Shown here: positions 8,507-15,274 of the stretch, piece after piece | Layout of the letters: each line of letters starts with the position of its first letter | How positions within the stretch are numbered: the first letter of the stretch is position 1 | Assembly: GCA_903845365.1 (NCBI GenBank) | Contig: CAIMXI010000412.1 | Location: 1 to 46,944, forward strand | Reading direction: 5' to 3' | DNA: 46,944 nucleotides | From: an uncultured Geobacteraceae bacterium | GTDB lineage: Bacteria; Desulfobacterota; Desulfuromonadia; Geobacterales; Pseudopelobacteraceae | The notes under the pieces: model-generated | What the model was told of the DNA's origin: nothing | Seen by the model: only the letters and a program-made list of their open reading frames with translations | The model's database searches: none | Made by a program: the position numbers and the translations under genes

Positions 8507-9721
8507 TTAGAAAAACGCCTTCAGCGCTAAAGAGATGTTGTTCTCGGTACTGTCATAGTAGTTGAGGTTTGAATCCTTATTGCGCCAGTAGTACTCAAGC
8601 GTGCAGTCCAACCAGCGACGGAATGCGTACTGAATAGACGCACCGGTTTGCATGACGTTATCTTTTCTCAACTGCAGGTCGCCAGGAGCGATGTCTGAAA
8701 AGCTCTCGTTACTGTAGGACCCTTTAAGGTTTACTGAAAGACGCTCAAGAAATCTGTGGGTGTACTCTCCGTTTATGCCGGTACTGACCGAATAGCGGGT
8801 GCCCAGTTGACTGGATTCGTTAACCCCCCTGGCTCCTGTCAGCTTGAAAAAATCGTAGTCGGAGAAATAGTGACTGACATCCGCCGATGCGGCAAAAGTG
8901 CCAAAGTCGCCATTAACCTTCTCGTCAAACTTCTTGTAGAGATAGCCCCCTTTTATAGTTCCCTTGGAGCGGCTGGAAAGTTCCCATGTCAAACCCAAAA
9001 GACCGCTGTGAACATTGTTGTCCAGTCCTGCCGCGTTACTGACGAAGTTGACGTTTTTGAACTCGTACTCGGCGAAAACAGAGGTTTTGGCCAACGCTCT
9101 ATAGTAGAGGTAGAAGGAGGCCTGATTCTCGTTGCGCGAACGGAAATCGCTGTTTTTGAATTTCCAGTCGGTGTTGGCGTAGTCCAACTGTAGTTTGGAG
9201 ACGTCGGCCATGATATAGGTCAGCGAACCGGATGCGGTGTTGTTACGGTATTTTTCAATAGAGGCGTTGGCCGTCTGGCTCCGTGGTTCATGGCCATTGA
9301 TGTACGTATCGGACAGCTTGAGGTTTATGTGGCTGCCGAAATTCAGATCACCGGCTCCGTATGCGGTCCAGTCTTCGACGTTTTCGGAGTCGTATTTCGT
9401 ATAGCGGTTGATGGTGGCGTTGCTGCCGAAAGTGAGAGTATGCCGCCGGTACGGAAGCTGCAACTGGAGACCTGGCATGATAGTAGTTATGGTGTCATGT
9501 TTGCGGTCGGTCTGCGTCAGGTAGATATTGTCGCTGTAGGTCTCACGCAGAGTCAGGTAGGGGTGAAACTCGATCGCTCCGAGCCGCAAACCTGTCATTT
9601 CTTTCGACTTTGAACTTCCTATGGGAGCCTCGTCAGATGCAAAGCAGATACCAGTGAACACCAGTAGTGATACCGCCAGCAATAATAGTTTGCTGGCGGA
9701 GATAAGAGCCCTGGCAACCAC
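8507..9721 (-). CDS. Outer-membrane beta-barrel protein of the EPS locus
   Basis: A 404-residue protein with a clear signal peptide (LLLLAVSLLVFTGICFA, cleaved before SDEAP). Alternating polar/hydrophobic strands with many Tyr/Phe/Asn run to a terminal phenylalanine (ALKAFF), the usual outer-membrane targeting residue. It resembles the EpsL/OMP_b-brl_2 type barrels found in exopolysaccharide clusters, thought to work beside Wza-like proteins in export or surface display. The start GTG at 9721 shares one base with the stop of the preceding repeat protein (TAGTG), indicating coupling. No known catalytic motif. Confidence 0.75.
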   Translation of the reverse strand: MVARALISASKLLLLAVSLLVFTGICFASDEAPIGSSKSKEMTGLRLGAIEFHPYLTLRETYSDNIYLTQTDRKHDTITTIMPGLQLQLPYRRHTLTFGSNATINRYTKYDSENVEDWTAYGAGDLNFGSHINLKLSDTYINGHEPRSQTANASIEKYRNNTASGSLTYIMADVSKLQLDYANTDWKFKNSDFRSRNENQASFYLYYRALAKTSVFAEYEFKNVNFVSNAAGLDNNVHSGLLGLTWELSSRSKGTIKGGYLYKKFDEKVNGDFGTFAASADVSHYFSDYDFFKLTGARGVNESSQLGTRYSVSTGINGEYTHRFLERLSVNLKGSYSNESFSDIAPGDLQLRKDNVMQTGASIQYAFRRWLDCTLEYYWRNKDSNLNYYDSTENNISLALKAFF

Positions 9722-10350
9722 TATTTGTATCTCGCATTGGCTTTTGGCTGGGTGGGACTGGCCGGAGTTATTCCTCCTCCACCGCCGCCTCCACCGCTTC
9801 CTCCGCCACCAGTAGTCGCACTGCTGACTGCCGGAGGAGAGAATGAACTGGTAGGGCCTGCACCAAGAGCCGGAGCGCTGTAACCGGCTCCAACTTGATT
9901 GGAAGAGGAAGATGGTGTCGAAGCCATGGCGCTTGCGACCGTATTTGAGCTGGCGCCTGCGCTGACGGCAGCACTTGAGACTACGCTGTTGGAGGCACCT
10001 GCTGCTATAGCGGCAGAGACGATCTGGGTTACATCGCCCCCGGCCTTGATAGCGGCGCTAACAACCGACTGGGCTGAAATACCCTCGGCAACAGCCGAAT
10101 ATACTATCGCTTCGACAGAAACATTAGCAGCAACCAGAGTAGCAACGATATCGTTCATAGTCATGCCGTCAGCACTTGCACTTTTGATGATCTCGGCCAC
10201 CGGTTTTCCCGATGAGACTGCAGCGTTGATTGATGCGGTGTCGGCAGCTCCGGCAAATGTTGCCAGGCTGAGTATCAGGCCAAGAATCATGAAGCGGACT
10301 GCGCGTGCCAGGTAGGTGGTCTTTCGGTCAGATTGGTAAGCTTGTTTCAT
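9721..10350 (-). CDS. Exported Ala-rich protein with six tandem 14-residue repeats and a Gly-rich tail
   Basis: Function unknown. The 209-residue protein has a signal peptide (AVRFMILGLILSLATFAGAA). Six consecutive 14-residue units fill residues 54-137, for example IVYSAVAEGISAQS, VVSAAIKAGGDVTQ and IVSAAIAAGASNSV. The pattern is (I/V)V-x-x-A-x-x-A-G with four variable positions, which suggests a regular helical solenoid. A Ser-rich linker and a Gly-only tract (181-193) follow, ending in a basic ARYK. The start at 10350 is fixed by AAGGAGGATT just upstream; a longer in-frame start at 10431 has no such site. It is the first gene of the EPS export operon, so probably a periplasmic or surface component. 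Confidence 0.7.
   Translation of the reverse strand: MKQAYQSDRKTTYLARAVRFMILGLILSLATFAGAADTASINAAVSSGKPVAEIIKSASADGMTMNDIVATLVAANVSVEAIVYSAVAEGISAQSVVSAAIKAGGDVTQIVSAAIAAGASNSVVSSAAVSAGASSNTVASAMASTPSSSSNQVGAGYSAPALGAGPTSSFSPPAVSSATTGGGGSGGGGGGGGITPASPTQPKANARYK
9940..10191 (-). repeat. Region coding six 14-residue tandem repeats
   Basis: 42-base units encode residues 54-137 of the exported Ala-rich protein. Protein-level periodicity is exact with no gaps, while the DNA copies have diverged, so the repeat is old and kept by selection on the protein. Confidence 0.75.
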
Positions 10351-10617
10351 TTTAATCCTCCTTTTTTTGGCCAATCCGGCATTCTCGGATCGGCGGTTGA
10401 CAGCAAATAATAACTCCTGAAAAATCTCCACTAATTTCAGCTACAATTGCATAAAATAATTTAATTAAAAATCTGCTTTTTGCTGAAACGAAGACTATAT
10501 TAAACATAACCTTAAAGCCACAAGTTTTTTCTACGAATATTCTATAATTTTCTACGAAATAATATTTGTATATAAATAAATATAATTAAAAAATGATTAA
10601 TTATTTGCAGGTTCAGG
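10351..10617 (-). promoter_or_regulatory. Regulatory region of the EPS export operon
   Basis: A 267-base, very AT-rich gap upstream of the operon starting at 10350. Reading toward the operon it holds TTTCGTAGAAAA (10559-10548), ATTCGTAGAAAA (10538-10527), then after 29 bases TAGTCT (10497-10492), then 20 bases later TTTTTAATTAAATT (10471-10458). The same order and nearly the same spacings occur upstream of the phosphoglycosyl transferase gene at 13794. No clear sigma-70 -35/-10 pair or sigma-54 GG/GC pair stands out, as expected for an activator-dependent promoter. Confidence 0.65.
10527..10559 (-). promoter_or_regulatory. Direct-repeat operator pair, proposed binding site of the adjacent AraC-type regulator
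   Basis: Two 12-base motifs on the minus strand, TTTCGTAGAAAA and ATTCGTAGAAAA, start exactly 21 bases apart (two helical turns). They lie about 177 bases before the operon start. The same pair with identical spacing occurs at 13621-13653. Direct repeats of this spacing are the normal binding geometry of AraC-family proteins; the assignment to this particular AraC protein is inference. Confidence 0.7.
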
Positions 10618-11154
10618 CTAATCCAGCAGATGTGTTTCAACAAACTGTGCCAGAACTTCATGTATTTTGGATGGTGTAGTCGTTCCGTAAAAGAGGTCTA
10701 TTATCAGATGACCCAGTTCATGCGCAAACACGCCGATCCTGATGTCGTTGACTGAAAGGTAGACAGTCTTATCCTTGGGGGCGTAAAAAGCAATGAAGTC
10801 GACCTTCCTGTTGTACTTTGCCTTGTATACCTGCTGTACATCCTCCTCTGTCGGTAGCAGAACAATCTTGAAACGGACGTCGGCAGGTCGCATATCAAGG
10901 ACGACAATTACCCTCTCTACGATAATGTCTACCTTATTTTTGATCTCATCATGCCAAGTGATGTTCTTCTTGTAGCGCATGAGATTAGAAAGATTTCCAA
11001 GCAACAACTCCTTATTGAATTCTCTTAGTAGCTCCTCTTTTTCATACTGAATGGTTGCGTAACGCGACGTCTGTTCGAGTCCATAACAGTGGGACTGCAT
11101 GGAGACCAATATAATAACGAGCAATATAAACGCCCTGGGCGCAATCTGGAGCAT
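10618..11154 (-). CDS. Exported HExxH protein, possible gluzincin-type metallopeptidase
   Basis: A 178-residue protein with an N-terminal signal peptide (FILLVIILVSMQSHCYG). The C-terminal third holds HELGH (145-149) followed 17 residues later by Glu166 in IHEVLAQFVE. HExxH plus a downstream helix glutamate is the zinc-site layout of the peptidase MA / gluzincin clan, so a periplasmic zinc protease is plausible. The protein is short, however, and no family name can be given. It is the last gene of the AT-rich accessory operon led by the AraC-type regulator and lies between two EPS transcription units. A role in processing an EPS-associated protein is inference. Confidence 0.6.
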   Translation of the reverse strand: MLQIAPRAFILLVIILVSMQSHCYGLEQTSRYATIQYEKEELLREFNKELLLGNLSNLMRYKKNITWHDEIKNKVDIIVERVIVVLDMRPADVRFKIVLLPTEEDVQQVYKAKYNRKVDFIAFYAPKDKTVYLSVNDIRIGVFAHELGHLIIDLFYGTTTPSKIHEVLAQFVETHLLD

Positions 11155-11167
11155 ATCTTAAATAGTG

Positions 11168-11752
11168 CTAAGAGCGAATTTTATACTGCTGCAGTTTTTC
11201 CTGCAGTTGACTCGCGAGTTGTACCGCTTCTGCAACATTATTCTTTGCGGAATCCGGTTTAGATACATCAAATTGGGCAAGCTTTTCACTCAGAGCTTCG
11301 GTGGTTACTCGCATATCATAAATTTCTTTTGAGAATTTATCGTTGTAGAGGTTGATCAAAGCAGCAAGTTCATGTGTTTTGTCTTTGGGGCGGAAATAAA
11401 GTGTGAGCGCGTGATCTCCCTCCGTCATCGATTTTATGAATGTCTCAAGTTTAAAAAGTGGGCCGGTAAAACGATGAGAAATTAACATTGCTAAAATAGC
11501 TGCGCCAAACCCTCCAAACAGGATAAATAACCCCTGCGCTTTCAGCATCTCCTTGAACAGGACAATTGGGGTTTTTCCAAGCGTGAGATTATTGTCTTTG
11601 TAGGTTATTGTCATGGAATCTGTTGAAAAATTTGCAAACATAGCCGCATAGAGGACGCAGCAGATGCACACCATCACGAAGGTTACTAAAATGAAATGCC
11701 CCTGAACGTCCGGCTTGGTAAAATAATTGCGCCTTTTTGTATTGATAGCCAT
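11168..11752 (-). CDS. Two-helix membrane protein with HAMP-like segment
   Basis: A 194-residue inner-membrane protein. The first membrane segment (FILVTFVMVCICCVLYAAMF) is near residues 20-40. A short periplasmic loop and a second segment (GLFILFGGFGAAILAMLI) follow, then a HAMP-like linker (HRFTGPLFKLETFIKSMTEG) and a coiled-coil tail rich in Gln/Leu. HAMP units normally transmit a signal to a kinase, cyclase or chemotaxis output, but no output domain is present. It may act as a membrane adaptor or scaffold for the other proteins of this operon. It lies between the SurA-N-like and HExxH genes with small gaps (19 and 13 bases). Function not recognised. Confidence 0.6.
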   Translation of the reverse strand: MAINTKRRNYFTKPDVQGHFILVTFVMVCICCVLYAAMFANFSTDSMTITYKDNNLTLGKTPIVLFKEMLKAQGLFILFGGFGAAILAMLISHRFTGPLFKLETFIKSMTEGDHALTLYFRPKDKTHELAALINLYNDKFSKEIYDMRVTTEALSEKLAQFDVSKPDSAKNNVAEAVQLASQLQEKLQQYKIRS

Positions 11753-11771
11753 AGTCTTGGCACCTTCCCTT

Positions 11772-12512
11772 TTAAATAGTCGATATTTTGATAACTGATT
11801 TCGCTTTCAAATCCGATATCCACAAGTCGATCGCCTTCTGCCTCTTACGTTCAGCGAGCATGCTGCGTAACTTTTTGCGATCCTCCGGTGAAACCGTTAC
11901 TGTAACAAGTGGAGTAACCGTATCAAGGCGGAATACATCGCAGCCAGTATCCGAACAGATCGGTGACGTAACTCCCCCTTCTTTTAAAACTTCCAGTCGT
12001 TCAGCAATATTTCCGGCAAGATCATTTACACGGAGAATTCTTACCTCCTGAGCCCTGAACTCCCCTTTTTTGGCGGCATTTTCATCTGAGGCAGAGAAAA
12101 CAGTTACCTTGACTGAACTATTTTGAAAGGAATTAAAACGATCAACCTCTTCATCGGTCACATCCACTTTCAGACTTTTGATCTTTTTGTCCATTACCTG
12201 CTTGACCAGCGACTGTTCGTAGTAATCCTGTATGGAGCGCCGGAACGCCTCATCTTTGTCAATCCCCTCTTTTTGCGCATCCTGAATCATCAACTCCTTC
12301 ACTATCAACGAGTTGATAAAGTCGTGTTTGTCCGAGTTGTGAGCCGAGGTTTGCACAGAAGCGAAACGCGCACTGAATTCTTCGAGAGTGATATGTTTCT
12401 GGTTGATGCTGATGACAATATTTTTTTCAGGAGGTTCAAACGAAATTGTAAAATAAAGTATCAGGGCTCCAGAGCAACCCGCCAGAACGATTAAGTACCA
12501 GATGTATTTCAA
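11772..12512 (-). CDS. SurA-N/EpsD-like periplasmic chaperone without a parvulin domain
   Basis: A 246-residue protein with a very N-terminal hydrophobic stretch containing LAGC (Cys13), a possible lipobox. Hydrophobicity continues past it, so a membrane anchor is also possible. The body resembles SurA_N foldases: ITLEEFSARFASVQT, DFINSLIVKELMIQDAQKEG and a helical segment ending ERKRQKAIDLWISDLKAK. The parvulin peptidyl-prolyl isomerase core of full SurA/PpiC proteins is absent. Similar EpsD-type proteins accompany exopolysaccharide clusters. The start TTG at 12512 overlaps the regulator's stop codon (TTGA) and follows AAGGGGG, so the two genes are coupled. Confidence 0.6.
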   Translation of the reverse strand: MKYIWYLIVLAGCSGALILYFTISFEPPEKNIVISINQKHITLEEFSARFASVQTSAHNSDKHDFINSLIVKELMIQDAQKEGIDKDEAFRRSIQDYYEQSLVKQVMDKKIKSLKVDVTDEEVDRFNSFQNSSVKVTVFSASDENAAKKGEFRAQEVRILRVNDLAGNIAERLEVLKEGGVTSPICSDTGCDVFRLDTVTPLVTVTVSPEDRKKLRSMLAERKRQKAIDLWISDLKAKSVIKISTI

Positions 12513-13570
12513 TGTGTACCCCCTTCTGATTCAATTTCAACTGCGCAACATGTAGGAAAAAACTCTTGTTTGGATTTGCGCCGCAGACTTCCCGGTGGAT
12601 AGCCGAACTTATTGACGAATGCGGTGATAAAGTGATTGACGTGTGAGTAGCCCATATTTGCAGCCAGAATTTTTATTGGCGTGTCGCTTTTGAGCAGTGA
12701 TACATGGCATCTATTGAAACGATACTCGGAAATGTAATCTAACAATGATCGCCCGTACAATCGCTTGAACTCATTGCAAAGTGTACTGCATGACAAGCCG
12801 TAAGTCCCTGCTATTACATCCAGTGTAGGAAGTTTGCCTTCCTGAGCCTTCAACTCTTCCAGTATTAATCGGATGGTTTTATCCTTGGATAATGTCAACT
12901 TCCCGGTACGTGACTCGTTAATATGTTCTGCAAATTTACAGAAAAAATCGAGCACCCTGGCTTGGGCAAACAATGTGTACATATTTCGGCTCATATTATC
13001 GGGCATGCTATAGTGGAGGATTTTTGAAATTTCAAGCGGCAGATTGTACATGACAGAACTCGGTGAATGACTTAAACCCAAAAGATGCAACAATGCCTGC
13101 GCAGCTTCTAAACCCATCAGTTGTTGCAGCACCGAGTTTTCAATAATCATGATATAAGCATCAACGTCCTCATCTTTATCCAATACTATTTGATAATTAA
13201 GATGGTCAGAGAATTGAATCAAACATTCCCCTCCATCCATCACTATGAACTCCTTTCCTACCACTAAGTCACGAACAATGACCCGTCCCGATCTCACCGT
13301 ATATAGTACCAGTGCCGTCTCCGACAATTTTTCCGTAAGAGTGGCAAGCTGATAAAGTACACTTGACACACTCTTTTTGGATTCAAAAACGCAGTGACTA
13401 AGAATGATGTTCAATGCTCCGCAAGTTGAGGAAATCCAAGCATTTCCAATAGTTTCAGGAAGTGGAACCTTTATTCTTGAAAAGTCATGTCCGGACTCGC
13501 TGTAATCCACAACCGATTCTTGTTGTCGGTTAATTAAACTAAACCTTGTTATTAAGATTGGTGATTTCAT
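12509..13570 (-). CDS. AraC-family transcriptional regulator
   Basis: A 353-residue cytoplasmic DNA-binding protein. The last ~100 residues form the double helix-turn-helix of the AraC family: LDVIAGTYGLSCSTLCNEFK for the first and IKILAANMGYSHVNHFITAF followed by KFGYPPGSLRRKSK for the second. The first ~230 residues are a sensory/oligomerisation region that is not recognised, in the usual place for an effector-binding domain. It heads the AT-rich accessory operon and is transcribed away from the phosphoglycosyl transferase gene. A direct-repeat pair lies 51-83 bases upstream of its start, and an identical pair lies before the export operon, so it probably controls both and possibly itself. 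The start at 13570 has no strong ribosome site. Confidence 0.85.
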   Translation of the reverse strand: MKSPILITRFSLINRQQESVVDYSESGHDFSRIKVPLPETIGNAWISSTCGALNIILSHCVFESKKSVSSVLYQLATLTEKLSETALVLYTVRSGRVIVRDLVVGKEFIVMDGGECLIQFSDHLNYQIVLDKDEDVDAYIMIIENSVLQQLMGLEAAQALLHLLGLSHSPSSVMYNLPLEISKILHYSMPDNMSRNMYTLFAQARVLDFFCKFAEHINESRTGKLTLSKDKTIRLILEELKAQEGKLPTLDVIAGTYGLSCSTLCNEFKRLYGRSLLDYISEYRFNRCHVSLLKSDTPIKILAANMGYSHVNHFITAFVNKFGYPPGSLRRKSKQEFFPTCCAVEIESEGGTH

Positions 13571-13793
13571 GGAAGCATTAGCTACATAAAAATAGAGCTA
13601 ATAGCAATAAAAAAAAAGTAATTCGTAGAAAATAAATGATTATTCGTAGAAAAAAATTATAGATTATAAATATTATTAGATGTAGTCTCTGGTCGCCAGT
13701 TCGAAATTAATTTTTAATTAAATTTATTTAGCCATCTATATCAATATTCTTGAGGCTGATTAATTCAACTTTCTGCTAGGAGCGCGCCCCCGT
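13571..13793 (+). promoter_or_regulatory. Divergent regulatory region between araC-type gene and phosphoglycosyl transferase gene
   Basis: A 223-base AT-rich region. On the plus strand it holds ATTCGTAGAAAA at 13621-13632 and 13642-13653, TAGTCT at 13683-13688 (29 bases after the second motif) and TTTTTAATTAAATT at 13711-13724. The layout matches the region before the export operon. A weak AGGAG at 13777-13781 precedes the ATG at 13794 by 12 bases. Confidence 0.65.
13621..13653 (+). promoter_or_regulatory. Direct-repeat operator pair, proposed AraC-type binding site
   Basis: Two exact copies of ATTCGTAGAAAA start 21 bases apart, in the same orientation toward the plus-strand gene as the 10527-10559 pair has toward the minus-strand operon. 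The distance to the downstream start is about 140 bases. Confidence 0.72.
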
Positions 13794-15197
13794 ATGCTAA
13801 AACAGCAGGCAAGCCTTTTGACCAGAATTGCCGTTTTGCTTGATGTGGTAATGATCATAGCAGCGTTTTTCGCAGCATATGCGGTAATGAAAAATGTGAC
13901 TCATCTCAGCGCGTGGAATGATTACGACTGGATTCTGCTGTTGATGATTCCTGTCTGGTTGTTCCATATCTGGCAATTCAAGCTATATGCCTCAGTGCGT
14001 ACAATAAAAGTATTGGATTTGATGTCAGCTCTTCTAAAAGTCCACTTGATTGGCACTCTGGTTCTATCTTCAGCCATTTTTATCCTTGACCCCCGCGGCT
14101 TCAGCCGTCTACTTCTGGCTGGATGTATTTCATTTAGTTTTGTTTTTATCTCCTTCGTCAAGCTGGCAATAAAGCTATTTTGTCATTATATGCGCCGGCA
14201 AGGTCGCAACGTTCGTTATCTGCTTCTGGCCGGGTGCAATGAAACATCTGCGGCGCTGATTAAACTGATCCAGAAACATCCTGAATGGGGTCTCATCATC
14301 GTCGGAGTTGCCGAAGAGGAAGCATTTGACGAAGAACAGTTTTGTGATGTCCCTGTTATTGGCCTGGTCAAGGATATCATTTTGTTCTGTAACAACAATC
14401 CGGTTGACGAAATGATCTGGTGTCTGGAGCGCGGCACCGAAGAACAGGAGGACGTTTATTACCACATGCTCAAGATGGGCATAACTTTCCGCTCAGTGCT
14501 TGATTACTCCCATCGCCCTTCCACCCGTGTCGACCTGTCGCTTTTTCATGGTCAATTCCAGATTCTGACATTTTACAGCAGGGAATTTAATTCTACCCAA
14601 CTTATGGCAAAGCGTTGTCTTGATGTTGCAGGTTCAGTTGTTGGTCTGGCAATTACGGCACTGCTGTTTCCGTTCATTGCCCTCGCAATCCGGCTTGATT
14701 CTCCGGGGCCAATAACATTCAGTCAGATGAGGGTGGGCGAAAACGGTCGCAAGTTCCGCTGCTGGAAGTTTCGTTCCATGTATGTTGATGCCGAGGCACG
14801 CAAGCAGGAATTGATGGCTAAAAATGAAATGCAGGGAGCCATGTTCAAGATGGCTGATGATCCTCGGGTGACAAAAGTCGGGAAGTTCATCCGTAAGACC
14901 AGTATTGACGAACTGTTACAGTTTTGGAACGTTCTAAAGGGAGAAATGAGTCTTGTGGGCACCCGACCTCCCACGCCTGATGAAGTTATGAAGTACAAGC
15001 ATTGGCATCGCAAGAGGATATGTATCAAGCCCGGAATTACCGGATTATGGCAGGTCAGCGGGCGAAACAAGATTAATGATTTTGACCAAGTAGCCGATCT
15101 TGACATCCATTACATAAATAAATGGAGCATCTGGATGGATGTCAGAATCCTCTTCAAGACGCTATGGGTAGTGTTCGCACGAAGTGGCGCAAGTTGA
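13794..15197 (+). CDS. Polyprenyl glycosylphosphotransferase (WbaP/WcaJ family), EPS initiating enzyme
   Basis: A 467-residue inner-membrane enzyme that transfers a sugar-1-phosphate from a nucleotide sugar to undecaprenyl phosphate, the first step of repeat-unit assembly. N-terminal hydrophobic segments cover about residues 10-120. A Rossmann-like central domain follows (LLLAGCNETSAALIKLIQKH). The C-terminal bacterial sugar transferase domain begins with a membrane helix (KRCLDVAGSVVGLAI) and carries the family motifs CWKFRSM, SLVGTRPP and KPGITGLWQVSGR. Transcribed divergently from the araC-type gene and followed by a GGDEF-PilZ gene. The sugar is not predictable. It is the only glycosyl transfer enzyme in the 0.6-16.5 kb EPS region. 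Confidence 0.92.
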   Translation: MLKQQASLLTRIAVLLDVVMIIAAFFAAYAVMKNVTHLSAWNDYDWILLLMIPVWLFHIWQFKLYASVRTIKVLDLMSALLKVHLIGTLVLSSAIFILDPRGFSRLLLAGCISFSFVFISFVKLAIKLFCHYMRRQGRNVRYLLLAGCNETSAALIKLIQKHPEWGLIIVGVAEEEAFDEEQFCDVPVIGLVKDIILFCNNNPVDEMIWCLERGTEEQEDVYYHMLKMGITFRSVLDYSHRPSTRVDLSLFHGQFQILTFYSREFNSTQLMAKRCLDVAGSVVGLAITALLFPFIALAIRLDSPGPITFSQMRVGENGRKFRCWKFRSMYVDAEARKQELMAKNEMQGAMFKMADDPRVTKVGKFIRKTSIDELLQFWNVLKGEMSLVGTRPPTPDEVMKYKHWHRKRICIKPGITGLWQVSGRNKINDFDQVADLDIHYINKWSIWMDVRILFKTLWVVFARSGAS

Positions 15198-15274
15198 TTC
15201 GAGCAACAACACTAAAAGCGCTGTTCTTGTCCCTTGTTATTAATGATTATTAAACTTCTATGAAGGAGAGCCAC

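Noticed and set aside
8756..9193. Plus-strand open frame within the outer-membrane barrel gene
   Set aside because: Antisense shadow of the barrel gene, without family resemblance or translation signal.
9768..9974. Open frame opposite or within the Ala/Gly-rich repeat protein gene
   Set aside because: It is a shadow of low-complexity coding DNA, has no ribosome site and resembles no family.
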